Shown here piece by piece: positions 47,584 to 60,512 of a stretch of 64,000 nt of DNA; within the stretch, counting starts at the first letter, position 1; each line of letters opens with the position of its first letter. A program made the translations under genes and the position numbers. The DNA lies in NCBI RefSeq assembly GCF_019399895.1, contig NC_091878.1, positions 992,001 to 1,056,000 on the forward strand, read 5' to 3'. The DNA is from Cardiocondyla obscurior (taxonomy: Eukaryota > Arthropoda > Insecta > Hymenoptera > Formicidae). The notes under the pieces were generated by a model. It saw only the letters and a list, made by a program, of their open reading frames with translations. It did no database searches and was not told where the DNA came from.

Positions 47584-50500
47584 ATGAAGGCACGTAAGAG
47601 CCGCGACAAACGTAAGTTTGGAAGGCGAGAACGACGGTAAAGAGAAAGAAAGGCTGCCCCGCGATCGAGGTTTTCCTCCTGTTTCCTCGCCCTGTGTCCG
47701 TGTGCAACACCGTTCAATATACGTGCTACTGCCGTTGATACTTGGACCAGTCGATCGACTACTCAGCGGAGAGCGTCGTTGACAAGCGGAGTGACAGCCG
47801 GGGGGTGATAACTGCCGAATGCAGCACCAAGGTGCGATGATCTGATCCTCTCTGCAGGGTCCTCTCTTCTCTTCTTCTTCTCTCACACCTTTCCCACCTC
47901 TGTGGAAATGGCCTGACTATCTGTCTGTTTGTCTACCTTATCCGTTTGTACGTAGTAATTCCTTGTTCTATGAATGGTAGTTTTTGCGTAGGTCGGAGTC
48001 CATCCTCGTACCAGAGCTGTTAATGTGTCAAAGGTCATGTTTGCGTGTTAACTTGGTCCAAGCCTCTCAATCGTGGGAGCTGATATTTTTGGATAACACT
48101 CTTTGTCTGATCTTCCAGGTCTCGCTTATCGATTCTCGGATTCTTTCGCTCGGCTTTTGAAATTCATGAAGCCTCCCCCTTTCAATCTCACTCGACCAAT
48201 TGTGCATCTGTCCCTCTACAGTGATGTCGCACCTTAAAAAGACTCAGTAATTAAAACTTCTGAATTTTAATTCTTCTTAAATCCTTTAAAGATTTTATAT
48301 AACTCATATTTCTGAATTCTTATAGCCTTCTCGAGATTCTCAAAATCTCAAATCTTCCACTTTAATTAGCTGTCTATCTTGATGCTACACTTTAAATCTA
48401 AATTTTGGATTGTGCTTTTTTTTAATCGTAGAATTTAGAATAATTTAGTATTAGATTCGTCGATTTTAAATCCTTAAACATTTTTTTTTATTCTTAAATT
48501 TATAGATTAATTCTTAAATTTTTTCGTGCTTTTTTGCAATAATATTTTTTTAAGAAAACGGCAGGATTATTTATAATTCTTTATAAAACAAATTAGTTTG
48601 CAATGATTAAAAAAGTAAAAAAGTTTTTTCTTTAATTTTTTTATCTAATTTTTTTTATTTAATTATATTTGCTACTTGATTAAGTCCTTTGTAAATTCTT
48701 TTGTCGAAGAACTTCTCTCAAAGAAAATCTTTGATTTTCGCGTTTTCACGTAATTCGTGTATTCGTGTAATATTTATAAAAGCAAGGGGCGCTCAGGAAG
48801 TAAGGGGTAGGACCTGCAACGTTACCATAGCAACTCCGGGACCAGGGCTAAAAGTCGGAGCATATGTAGGGGATGAACAAAACGTCGCAATTCTTTAGAA
48901 AGTGATCCTTGACATGCTACCATTAGTAAATTATACACGACGTAAATCTGTAACGAGATTTTCAACGTACATTTTTAATTGTTGCTTCAACTTGATTTTT
49001 TAGATTGCTAAACTATTTTATTTTTACATTTTTTAAATCTTAAAGTTATAAATTTTTTAATTTGTTGATTTATAAATTAAGAAAGTTTAAAGTACTCAGG
49101 TTAAGATTTTGTAGTCCTTAAGTGCGTTTACGAGCATTTGAATATCTACTTTTCAATCCCCTGCATTTCTAGATCTTTTTAAACTTTAAAAAAATTCTCT
49201 TCTTTTAAATCTGTAAATTTTTTCCCTGTATTATATCGTAGATTTCGATTGCTTAAGTTCGTAGTTTTTTTTTTCTTAGGATAAACTGAGCTTTTTAATA
49301 GCGAATTTTTATTACTTGATTAGTTAGTAATGCTAACGTTAAATTTTAAGTTGAACGATTTTTCAATAGATATTACTTTGATGAAAAGACGAACAATTAA
49401 AAGTAAAATTGTGACTATCTTATAGTTTTTATTTCTGTTTACAAGTTGTTGAACTTTCGCTTGCTTTTGTAAAATATCTGTTTTTCATCAAAGCGATATT
49501 GGAAACACGCACATACAATTGATTTTATTTAGAGAACAAAACCACCTCGCACTGTAGAATCTATATACTGAAATCCTTTCACTTTCAGAGTATCAAGAGT
49601 TTCGCGCAATGTCTTCTTCGAGTTCTTTCGCTCTTTCTTAATTCTCTTCTAGATTTGCACTATAAAAACAGTCGCTCATCAAACACAATTATGAATTTAT
49701 AATATTAAAAATTTATTACTGTCTTAATAAAATAAAGTAAAGAAATGCAAATTATTTAATATATAAAACTTGCAACAGCAATAATTGTCTTTATTTATTT
49801 TGCAAGATATAATTTTTTTTTTTTTTTTACATAAAACATACTTTATAAATTCGTAATTATAAAAGTGAGCGACCTTGTGTGTGCAAGCCACTCTCACGAC
49901 ATCTCTTCACCCCTGTTGTCTCTCGCCTCTCACGACTTCTCCGCCTGTAAATCTCTGCACACTGTGTAGATCCCCTCTAGAGTAGAGTACGTATCTTGTC
50001 TTCAGGGCTACGGTCACGATGGTTCCCTCAAAAGTAGAGAAAAAAAAGTAAAATAAAGGAAAGAAGAATCTCCTTAGTATCTCTCTCGAGTAGAAAAAAA
50101 AAAAAAGTTTACCTCCCTTCTCGACAATCGTGAGCGACGGGTGCCCTTTGCCGAGCTTCATAGAGGCTCTTCGGGCGAAGGGTGTCACTCTTCTACGCTC
50201 GACGACAAGAGGAGGGAGGCGCGAGAGGGAACATCTCGAAAACGCGACGCAGTCTTAGGAGTGAAGGGCTTGCGAACTTGCAGAAGGAGAACTTGAAGGA
50301 CTCGGGGGCGTTTTAGGGAGCTCCGGGGGCGCAGCGCTCGCCCTTGGCGGTCGACATAAGCCGGAGGAGCTCGCCACCCTCGCGGCCACCACCAGGTTTA
50401 CCCGGAAGGAGATCCAGCTGATTTACCGGGGATTCAAGCAGGAATGTCCAAGCGGCTTAGTAGACGAGGATGCCTTCAAGCAGATCTTCTCGCAGTTCTT

Positions 50501-51347
50501 TCCACAGGGAGGTAATAAAGAGATGATGGAAATGATAATGATATGATAATAATTATTAATAATTTTAATCAGTGCAAAGAGGTATAAAATTCCTTCTTTC
50601 CTTGAGTTATCATTCTGATCACCACATGTTGTAGACGCAAGTCAGTACGCTCATTATGTCTTCAACACCATGAAGAGAAAACCGTCCGGCAAGATAAGCT
50701 TCGAGGTGAGCGATGTGCGTTTTCGCAGACAAATACTTTGAAAGGAACGTGGATATGTCCTCGTGGCATTTTAAACTTACTTCCGAATTTACTGAATAAT
50801 TATTCCACTCGCAGAAAAAATCCATAGACTAATATTAATATTTTTTTAATTAGGAATTCCTCACTATATTGTCGAAAGTGTCAAGAGGATCGGTGGAGGA
50901 GAAGCTACAATGGGTGTTTGGTTTGTACGATCTGGATGGCGACGGTTTGATAAGCAAAGAGGAAATGTTAGACGTCGTGGGCTCCATTTACGAGATGCTG
51001 GGTCGTTACACGCAACCTCAAATCGCCGAGCCACATGCGGCCGCCCGTGAACATGTTGATCGCATTTTTCATGTGAGTATTAATACGTTTAACTGAAACA
51101 AAGATAAAAATTTAATTTTATTGTTTAATCGTATAACAATATGTTGTATTTGATATAGACATTAATTTTTGAAACTTTATAACTTTTAATTGATAAATTA
51201 ATTATTGATTAGGAATAATATTTCGTATATTTTTAGCTGATGGACGCAAATAAGGATGGTGTAGTGACCATCGAAGAACTAGTCCAGTGGTGTTCCAAGG
51301 ACGAGCAATTGTTGCGAAGTCTCGATACCCTGGACACCGTATTATGA
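47584..51347 (+). CDS. KChIP-type neuronal calcium sensor (EF-hand)
   Basis: Recoverin-superfamily EF-hand protein of the Kv-channel-interacting group, expected to bind A-type potassium channels in neurons. The secure exons are 50284-50511, 50635-50705, 50854-51072 and 51237-51347. A 10-base coding exon at 47584-47593 (MKA plus one base) supplies a start in the right phase, giving 212 residues, a normal KChIP length. The GRHKPEELATLAATTRFTRKE lead-in parallels HRPEGLEQLEAQTNFTKRE of vertebrate KChIPs. EF1 is degenerate (CPSG). EF2 is disabled, with Lys93 in loop position 1 and Pro96 within it. EF3 (D129-E140) and EF4 (D179-E190) are canonical. No N-terminal myristoylation glycine is present on this isoform. 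The family is certain; the first exon is inference, and other promoters are likely. Confidence 0.88.
47594..50283. other. First intron of the KChIP gene
   Basis: AT-rich, about 2.7 kb. No coding exon was supported. A small GC-richer island at about 48785-48880 contains a perfect X-box. 49.9-50.28 kb before exon 2 is also GC-richer and may include a proximal promoter. Confidence 0.45.
48821..48834 (+). promoter_or_regulatory. X-box (RFX binding site)
   Basis: GTTACCATAGCAAC matches the palindromic RFX X-box (GTTRCC, two-base spacer, RGYAAC) exactly in both halves. It sits in a GC-richer island within an AT-rich intron of a neuronal calcium-sensor gene. Confidence 0.5.
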
Positions 51348-53553
51348 GATCTTAACGTTCTATCGGAGATTTCAGTATTAGATTATCAACTACGCTTTGA
51401 GCAATGGCTATGAAATATTGTGAACCTTACCATCGATCTACTCGCCTTTTTTATACAGGCAAGGGGGATACGTAAATTCTCAAATTCTCATAATTTATAC
51501 AATATAATTATATTTAAAAAATAATAATGTTTATTAATAATATAAAAACGTAAGAAAAATTTAATTAAATCTGCGAATGAGTTTACGATTTATGTGCATA
51601 GCATAACGATTTAATATTTACGAGAAAAGAGAATCAAACATGACCAATTAAAGTGTCATTGCTCGAGACGTGTCTTTAAGAAAAGACCCTGGAAAAACCC
51701 TTTCGCACGTGTCTTTGTAAATATGTATGTACCTCGTTTACACACCTACCCAGTCTTTCAAGTGCAATACTTCCGATACATCGTTCAATAATTGAGTATC
51801 TGAAGGAATCGGCGATTTAAGCCACTTTTAAAGTATACTAAAACTTTACAGTTTTGGAAATTTTTAACGTTATAAAATGTCTCAAGTTATAATATTATAT
51901 ACAAAATTTTTCAATGATTTATGTTAGTGACGAAGAAAATGTATCGCCGGTCCGTTCAGATATTCGATTGAAAAGTAATCGATGCCAATTTAATCTGCAA
52001 AGACAAAGAGCATATTCATAATTTAATTAACATCAAAAATTGATTTTGACTCTAATTATTCTTACGACTTCGCAAAAAAAAAAAAATGTGCATCTTAGAA
52101 ACGTTTTTATTGACGATCGTATATATTTTTAGATGATCGTTATAATTGAGTAGTGTTACGAAGTATTTAAATCTTTGGAATCTTTAATGACATGTATTAA
52201 TCGATTCTTCGAGGGCGAAAGTCTGCCTTAACTCTTTGAAATTTCCAAACTTCATCAAATCTTTCAATCTTAATGTATTATCGCGAATGCAAAAATTTCT
52301 AAATCATTAAATATAAAACTGTATTTTTCTCAGGCCACGTAAGGAAAATCAATCCCTGCCCCGTTATTGCTTGGCCTGTACCTTGTGTGATGACCTGTAC
52401 CTTATTATTATATAATACTAATGACATTAACATACAATTATTATATATATATATATTTATATATAAGACAACTCGTTATGTCTGTCATACAGTATGCCGT
52501 CAAAATTAATATATCTCTCATATTTTATCGAATCTTTTTATATAACTTTGTTTACAAATTTTTTTTATGTATGGAAGTCTTGCATTTAATTCTTTATTAT
52601 TTAGATTTTTTTTTGCATTTGGTTTCTAACGGAAGATATATTTTTGTATAATTCTATTTCGATTTTGACGGCAGATAAAGTATTGACACTACTTAGTACA
52701 CTCGTTCTCGAATTGTTGAGGTTTCAGATTTAATCCTTCTTACAGAAACGAGCTCTATATAATACACATGCATATGTACATATATGTACATACACGTATG
52801 TATACATATGTAACTGTATGAAGTTGACTGTTAAAACATTCTATAAATTTTATTCTTATTCGCAAACGTAATTGCGAATTTTTCGGCGTTGTGAACGTAA
52901 AATACGCCTTTTGCGTGTTTAACAAGATTAGCGTGTAGCGTGTACATACATACATGTATGCACTTTTGTTAAAACGCATGTATACACTTGTGCATACCTG
53001 TGAAAAAAATAAATCTACCTTTGTACCACGTGTCATTTGTTATTAAAAAATATTTAATTGTTATATTTAAATATTTAGCAATTCAGCAAATTGACAAATT
53101 TAATGTAATTTTTCTTAGGCTTTTGTTAAATTAATAAATATAAATGCCTTTCTGATAACTTTTGAATTCGAAAATACCGCCTGCCGGCGAATGAAATGGT
53201 GGATATATCCAAATGAGCTTTGGTGTGTTTCATTTTATAGTTTTAATAACGTAATCACAAGAATTTTCAAAAAATTAAATTTGTAATTAACATATAACAA
53301 GTATTCTATTTTAACATCGTATATATTTTTTTTTTCTTTATTAGGATCTGATTTCTCTCTTTTTCAGGTAAACAAGTATGGCAGACAAGCAGATCGATCG
53401 AGGTTATCGTTTCTCGTCACAACATTTGTTAGTTCTTATATCTTATCGGATGTTTTATCAGGATCAAATATCCGAAATAGGCAAACGCAACACATGACTT
53501 TAACATGCTCATAGTATGAATATATTTAAGTGGACGCGAGGGCGGACGCGAAA
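51348..53553. other. KChIP 3' region and intergenic DNA
   Basis: AT-rich with no supported gene. An AATAAA at 53008-53013 could end a long KChIP 3' UTR. 52440-52465 and 52765-52815 contain TA and TATG/CATA alternating tracts. The last few hundred bases should include the ZDHHC16 promoter. Confidence 0.4.
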
Positions 53554-55480
53554 ATGGCGAAGATACAGTGGTCCCTGGCAAAGGCACCGAGCGTTCTACG
53601 GTAAATATGAATAAATATCCATTTTCCGTACTTAAGATTTATAAACTAAAAATTAAATTATATTTCTCGAGCAACAAATTTATTTTATTTCTATTTTTGA
53701 TCGTATTTATTCCTTGCAACAGATATAATTACATTTTGTTGGTTATTCCTTTACAGTGTCAAATTTATATAAACTCGAGTATCTCGAACTGATTCCATTT
53801 ATTTTTAGGATCGGCTTGAAACAGAGGTGGTGGCGGCTACAAATTGTCTTCAAATCCCTGTTCTACAATGACTTCTTAAATTGGAGTTATGCTTGCGATA
53901 TACTTATAGAACCGATGTTCTGGTTCGTCGAAAATTTCACGTCTGTTTTGGGTCCGGTAAGATTTTTATATTATTTGCACTTGCGATCACTTTCGTTGTA
54001 TTTTCATTAAGATATAATTATTATTTTATGTGAATATTGTTGCATAGAATATCCTACAACTATACTTAATTCTATATAATAAACTTTGCAACATCCACAA
54101 TGTATTTACTAAGCATTGCAGCCCATAGGCGTTCGTGGTCGTGGTGAGCCTGCTGACCGTCAGCATTGTGTACATCGCGTATTATCTAGGCCTTCCCTGG
54201 TGGTGGGAACGGAGCCCATCAACAACGATCGTTCTATTAGTAGTTGGAAACTGGCTGCTAGTGAACGTTTGTTTTCATTACTATATGGGTGTGAGTGTGC
54301 CGGCGGGTAATCCTCCCGAGGGTGGTCTCATTCCCGAGGCAGTAAGTATCTGCAAAAAGTGCATCAAGCCAAAGCCACCCAGAACACATCATTGTTCTGT
54401 CTGCAATAGATGTATCCTCAAGATGGATCACCATTGTCGTATCCTTGCATATTTTGTAGGTTAATTTTGCATATCCATTCACTTATCATCGGTAACTTGT
54501 ACATAGATCAATTATCGATGAGAACTTATAGTCGGCGTTCTCTGCAACATCTTACAAAGAGTTTTTCTTAATCAATGTGTTAGCATGGTTAAACAATTGC
54601 GTCGGTCACTACAATCACCGACACTTTTTTCTATATATGGTTTACACTGTAGTTGGCGTTACGTTCATTATGATATTCGGCGTGCAACTCGCGTACGAGG
54701 AGTTCTTTTCTGATCAGGAACCGGAATTGGACGGTCATCCGGTACGCTTCAACAATTCAGAAATAATTCCGGTGGTATGTTAATTGATTAGTAATTCATA
54801 TTTTATCGAACTATTATTTTTGCGAAATATTTAATAAGGGTTTAATGATACAGACAGAGTCGTTGGATCACTTGAGCAAAGAGGAACTGGCAGAAATAGC
54901 AAGACAGGCGGCAGAAACCGCAGCGAAAGAATGGCGACACAAATTGATTATTTTTGCGGGTCTAATATGTGTCGGCACTTTCACGGCGCTGGGTGCCCTG
55001 GCTTGGTGGCATGCCGGTCTTATCACTCGAGGAGAAACGAGCATTGAAGCTCATATCAATAGCGCGGAATTGAAAAAGCACCGAGCCCAAAATAAATTCT
55101 ATCAGAATCCGTACGATTTTGGACCGAGAGAGAACTGGAGATTGTTCTTAGGAACAAAAACAAGGTACTAGAAGTTTTATTAAAACAGATTTTTATCTCG
55201 TGTTTGAAATACATTCGATCTAAACAACTACAATACAATTTCAAATGTGAAAAAAATTGGAAAATAATAATAGTTGCTGCAAATTTTAGTTCTATAAATT
55301 TTGTATTGGCATTTTGTGAAATATCAAATTCGTATTATCGTCAAATATTCGTCTAAACTCTAATATCATATAAACGTTCATTGTTACAGAAACTGGTGGT
55401 ATATTTTATTTCCATCAATTCATGGTCCTTATGGCGACGGACTTACGTGGCGAACTATTCATGACAGCAAATTTTCTTGA
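53554..55480 (+). CDS. ZDHHC16-type palmitoyltransferase
   Basis: Multi-pass membrane protein S-acyltransferase that moves palmitate from acyl-CoA to cysteines of target proteins. Six exons in phase: 53554-53600, 53809-53956, 54129-54438, 54584-54774, 54854-55164, 55390-55480, giving 365 residues (human ZDHHC16 is about 377). The Cys-rich domain reads CKKCIKPKPPRTHHC, then CNRCILKMDHHC, then across the splice PWLNNCVGHYNHR, with the catalytic DHHC cysteine at residue 168. Hydrophobic segments fall at about 67-85, 95-115, 185-205 and 255-278. After the last one come ITRGETSIEAHIN and the NPYDFGPRENWRLFLG motif, followed by a WWYILFPSIHGPYGDGLTW end that matches ZDHHC16 specifically (LLPSSHLPHGNGMSW in human). 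Orthology to ZDHHC16 rather than another DHHC enzyme rests on that C-terminus. Confidence 0.93.
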
Positions 55481-55867
55481 TTTTTAGTTTAAAAAGATAA
55501 CGTCAATCCTACATTCCGCAATCCATATCTTCTCACGGTTTCTTTATCCTAATGTTCTAGTCACAATCACAGACTGCTTAATTGCATACCATAGTTGTAG
55601 TTAAACCATATAATAAGCCATTTACAATTTTATAATTCTCTCGATAAGAGCAAGTTAATTTTTCTAAAATGACAAAATTATTCTGATGAACCGTGTTATA
55701 AAATGATAAGTAGAAAATACTTGCAAATGCCATAAATTATTTTGACTTTCAAATTATTTTATTAATTATTCGATAACTGATGACTGCGTAAGAATTGATT
55801 TTAATAATTACAATTTAATAAAGAATGTTTTTCGTACCTTTCGTAAAAGTCGAGTAAAATGCGATTA
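55481..55867. other. Tail-to-tail 3' ends
   Basis: Plus-strand AATAAA at 55817-55822 (ZDHHC16) and minus-strand AATAAA at 55763-55758 (serine protease) point toward each other and past each other, so the two 3' UTRs probably overlap by tens of bases. Confidence 0.5.
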
Positions 55868-57965
55868 TTATTCTTGCGGCCAGATAATGTTTTCGATCCA
55901 CGTAAGATAATGGGAGACTCGCGTGTAAACGCCGGGGATATGATCAGTCGCACAGCCCATGCCGAAGCTGGTGACACCAATTATTTGAAAGACACACTCG
56001 TTCGTGGGGTGGATCATTTGCAGAGGACCACCGGAATCTCCTTGACAAGAATCTTTGTGAGGATCACCCGCACAAATCATGCTCGGGGAGACACCGTATG
56101 GGACCTCTATAGAACTGTTGTATTGTCTTGTGCAGAGTAAGTTATCTACTAGATCTAGTTGAACTTTTTGCAGAGTATCGCTAATGTCTCCGCCTAAAAA
56201 TATTTAATTTAATTAGAAACTGTTTTACAAAATATTTAACTTCTGCAATAAGAAGGAAATTAGGATATTTTACCTACTAAATATTTTTAATAAATTTAGA
56301 GTTTTTAGATATCTAGATTTTTGAATTCTATAATTATATAGTTTTCAAGTTTTCGGTAAATTACTAACCAAATGCCGTAACGCCCCAACCACTAACCCAA
56401 GCTTTTGTAGGCACAGTATCATATTGTTGATATAGACATGCGGGTCGTATAGACGTACTAAATGGAACGTCGTTCGTAAGTTCTATCAAAGCTATATCCG
56501 CATACATTGCAGGTGGCGTGTAATCTGGATGTCTCGTCAAATTTTTAATGGTAATTAAAATCCCCTCCTGCTCCGATAATTTATGTAAGCCGATCCTTGC
56601 ATGAGTTGGACTTCCTCTATAAGAAAATACATTATAAAAAATTTATTTTGCTAATCGTATTTATAAATAACTACGAGATTAATATAAATTTTTCTAGATT
56701 AAATTATAATACGTTTAAGTAAAAAAATTATTAAGATTTTTAACATTTTATAATTTTTTTTTTTTGAGATTTAAGACCGTCGTGTTATCTTAAAAAATTG
56801 TAGAGTAAATTTTAAAGAATATTCAAGCGAAAAAAAATAACAGTAATATACTCTGGTCCATAAGTACAATGCGCAGCCGAAAGGACCCAATTATGTGAAA
56901 TCAACGAGCCGCCACACATCAGGACGAATGTGGAGCGTTCAAAACCTAGAGCAACCATGTGAGGGAATTCGCTGTGATCAGCATCGACGCCTCCGACTAC
57001 CAGGCGATTTGTATTCTCACAAACGTTAGGCACTTTAATCACGTCTGACGATCCACCGGTCAGAGGCGATATTATGGTCGAACCCGCAATTTCTTCCACG
57101 TAAGTATCGCATTCTGAAATTGACAATATTTTTTTTAATATTATCGCAGTTTAAATTAACTAATATATATACAAAATAAATTGCATTCACCAGAAACATA
57201 TAAATGTCTGACCTGTTACATCATAAAAACTTAATCATATCTTAGATTTTAATCTCTGTAATTTGTAAAATCCTTTAAATTCCTAAAATGCACAATTACT
57301 TACTACGTTCAGATATCGTTTTCACTAAATTGGTCTTCATGGATATTATATCTTCCAGTGATGGAACATGTGAGATTGGAGAAATATTTGGAGAAGGCAT
57401 TTTAGAAGGCGATGTTACAAAATCATTTTTATTTGTTGTTGGTCTTGGCGTATTAAAAGGTTGCGAACTAGATGATTCAGTACCAGTTCTTGTGTCACTT
57501 TTAATAGGATTCAGGAAGGGATTGTTGATACTATCAGGAAAGTAAAATAAATTATCATTATTCTCGTTCAATCTATTAGGAAAGAGATTATTATTAGACG
57601 GTGTTGTAATGGGTGGATTTTCATTTTTGTTAGTATTTACGGGTTGCAAAAAAGGATTTTGATTTTGATTATTGGGAAAATGTATAGCTGACCGCAGAAA
57701 AGGATTGTTGTTAATGTTCGAACTGAGTTCAACTTTGTTTGAATCCTTCTTAGGAAAGCCATCTAAAAAATATATAAGATAAATTATAAAGACACTTTTA
57801 TAAATTGTACACACATATTTGTTTTTATACATTAAAACTAAGCCACAAAATTATCAAAATGATAACTGAAACAATTATTAGTTCTGAATTGTTCTTACGG
57901 GCGAATCGAATAAAGATCACATCAAGTATTAGAAAAATTGCACTCAGGACTAAGCAAAAATGCAT
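55868..57965 (-). CDS. Secreted trypsin-like serine protease, snake-like, without clip domain
   Basis: Extracellular S1-family zymogen. Five minus-strand exons in phase: 57899-57965, 57304-57762, 56852-57113, 56369-56616 and 55868-56193, giving 453 residues. Residues 1-22 are a hydrophobic signal peptide (MHFCLVLSAIFLILDVIFI). Residues about 24-175 form a low-complexity Asn/Pro-rich prodomain with repeated NNPFL/QNPFL units and no six-cysteine clip domain. Activation would be after Arg212 (NTNR|LVVGG); Leu at the new N-terminus is unusual, as Ile or Val is normal. The catalytic triad is His257 (SAAHC), Asp303 (ADIAL) and Ser399 (GDSGGP). Asp393, six residues before the serine, predicts trypsin-like Lys/Arg specificity. 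Cys177 and Cys207 could tether the light chain. The closest family type is the snake/Persephone-like group of haemolymph cascade proteases; the pathway (immunity or patterning) cannot be told from sequence. Confidence 0.9.
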
Positions 57966-58796
57966 GACTAAAAAAAACGCTTAAGAAGCACAAAAATATC
58001 AAGTATTTGATGTTAAGACAATTAACGACGACAATAAACTGCTTGTGGCGGTGAAGAATCTCCGCGTTTTTCTCTTTTATCTCTCGCTTTTAATTTTGTG
58101 GAGATAAACATGATAGGTAAAAAAAGCAAAAGGAAATGAAGAGAGGAGAACGCGTAAAAGATCAGAGTGGGGAGCGACCCTAACATTCTAACCAAGGTCG
58201 TGACTTAAAAGATATGCACGTTGCAGTTTTCATTAAAGTTTAATCGCAGTAGACAAAATCGTTAATTGCGTTAAAAATTAAATTATAATATCTCAATTAA
58301 ATTGTATGTATCTATTAAAATTGTAAGTATAAATTAAAATGTGTTTAACGTAATAATGACTAATTTTGCGAATATAATTATAAATGAAGTATATTTTAAA
58401 TTGGACATTCCATTACTCGATCATAGATAAGCACGAATCTTGATCCATAATATTTTCGTAATAAAAAAAAAAAAAAAAAAAAAAAAATGAAAGTATCACA
58501 CATCAAGGATAAATACCACAAGCAAGCTTTGTACATCTTCGATTAATGTTCCGTAGATCAATTGGGAATCTCCAATTCTGACGTAACTGATTGAAGTGGA
58601 CAAACCAGTTAGTAGTTCGCAAGTATTAACAAGATAATATTAAAAAAAAAAATAAAATTACGGTATTACTTATCAGTGTGCGTAAAACACGTCTGTAAAG
58701 AAATTTTATTAAAGAAATAATCGTTATGGGATAAAAAACGATAGTATAAATAAAACTGCATAAAACAATAAATTTTATTAAGTTAATATAACATAT
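57966..58796. other. Intergenic, protease promoter and amine oxidase 3' flank
   Basis: AT-rich. It contains a poly-A run at about 58462-58487 and, on the minus strand, a poly-A signal (AATAAA complement at 58774-58779) just 18 bases beyond the amine oxidase stop. No gene was supported. Confidence 0.5.
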
Positions 58797-60512
58797 TTAC
58801 ATATCGACGCATTTAACGTCTTCGTGATATTGTAAAAATACTTGAGCTTGATGAATTCCTGTCTCATATGCCCCATGTGTCGTTGAGTAAAATTCGTCAT
58901 GCGTGGCTTCGCCAGCAAACAATATGATTGGTAAATTCTGTAATATTATACCAAAATTTATAAATTAATTGATAAAATCTTAAATTTAAGATTTAAAAAA
59001 TGTTCCGTAAAATATAAAAATTTCACCTTTTTCCTCTTTGTATTTTTATGCAACATTGTTGTCCAAACTGGTTCGGCCAACGTTCTGGGCGAGACGTCAT
59101 CTTTTTCACAAATCTTCGTGATATGACTATAACCGCCTCTCGTATATCTATTTCCGTTCCACTTAGTTCGAATACATTTTCTCACTGGTGGAATATTGCG
59201 AGACGGCAAAAAACGCGTCAATAAATTTATGCAAACCTGCGCAATTGTCTCCTCCGACAAATCTTCAATTATACATGCCCCTCGGCCACCGACCCATCCT
59301 ACAAGAGTGGCTGGATGAAGCGGCCAGACGTCGAATCCTGTGAGATCCTTGGTCCATTCCGGCAAAGACTGACAATCAGCATCTTTACGCCAAAGCAACT
59401 GAAAACCGCTTTCGCCTTTTTTCCACCAAGGTACGCCAAAATCTAAAAAAATTTTGCTAATGGTTCCAAAACCAAGGTCTTCAATAGCGACGCTCAGGCG
59501 ATTTGGCAGCTGCGGTTGAAACATTTGTCGATAATTTTCTTTTAAATAGCCGAGCGAGCAAGTGACTATGACCGCGTCGGCAAAAATTTGCGTCCCCTCG
59601 TACGTCTTTACAGTGATTGGAGAATCGTTCAGAGAGTCAATGGAGTTTCGCCAGTAAATAATTTCCACAGGAGTAGCTAGGCGTATTTTTCGTCTATCCA
59701 GCTTATTAACAAGAAGATCCGTCAAAGAACTGTATCCAGACTTGAAGAGTAAGTATTCCGGTCCGCCCACGTACTGTGGAAATTCTTATTATTTTTATAT
59801 AGAAATTATTTTTAAAGCATTTAGAAATTAAACTTACTTTGAATTTTCCCCAAAGAAGTGCCGATAAATCGTTTAATGAATGACAAGAGTTATCGACCAA
59901 AAGAAATCGCACGTTCCAATCAAAAATTTCTTGTTTTATTTGCTTCTCTTGCGGAGAATCGTTTCTTTCGCGCAAATAACTCTCAAATCTACTCTTCATA
60001 ACAGAGCCAATATTCTCCTCTTTTAGAAGTGTTTGAGATTCGCAAATATCATCTAAGATGGTTCGCACGAGATCATCAACTTCATGAACCAAGTTCTTAT
60101 TCATTATCATTCCATCGTCGCGTAAAAAAATTCCTTCGCCATCCGTACCTTGAATGTCCGAAAGTAAATCATTGTTGAGGCAATACTGAGCAAGCTTGCT
60201 CTTGTCACCGTGTAAAAATTGCGCTCCGTAATCTATCCAACCGTTATTCCAAGGCTGAGAATAAATTCTTCCTCCAACTACGTCTTGAGCTGTTAAATAA
60301 CATAAAATATAAATTATACTATTATTTTTTTATATAATAAAACTGTTTTAAAGACTAGCTCGATTAGATCAGTTAAAAAATAAATTTTTTTTTAATGATG
60401 TGCATGTACCTTCAAAAAGAATATAATCTTTAAATCCTGCATCTTCTAAAGTTTTCGCTGCTGCCAATCCTGCAATTCCAGCACCTACTATCACGATTCT
60501 CGTCCTTTCCAT
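58797..60512 (-). CDS. FAD-dependent polyamine oxidase family protein, copy 1
   Basis: Flavin amine oxidase of the spermine/N1-acetylpolyamine oxidase type, which oxidises polyamines and releases hydrogen peroxide and an aldehyde. Four exons in phase: 60410-60512, 59838-60289, 59027-59773, 58797-58937, giving 480 residues. The N-terminal dinucleotide fold is IVIVGAGIAGLAAAKTL (6-22) with the FE acidic end, then DVVGGRIYS. NGWIDYGAQFLHG is the usual second FAD motif. Lys292 in SKIFLDF corresponds to the lysine found in this motif across the family. LFAGEATHDEFYST near the C-terminus is the FAD-closing motif. The protein ends CVDM, with no peroxisomal tripeptide and no signal peptide, so it is probably cytosolic or nuclear. 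It is the downstream member of a tandem pair. Substrate choice cannot be read from sequence. Confidence 0.9.

Noticed and set aside
48701..48898. 65-codon frame in the KChIP intron overlapping the X-box island
   Set aside because: No ATG at the start and no recognised family. The signal is better explained as a regulatory block, although conservation should be checked.
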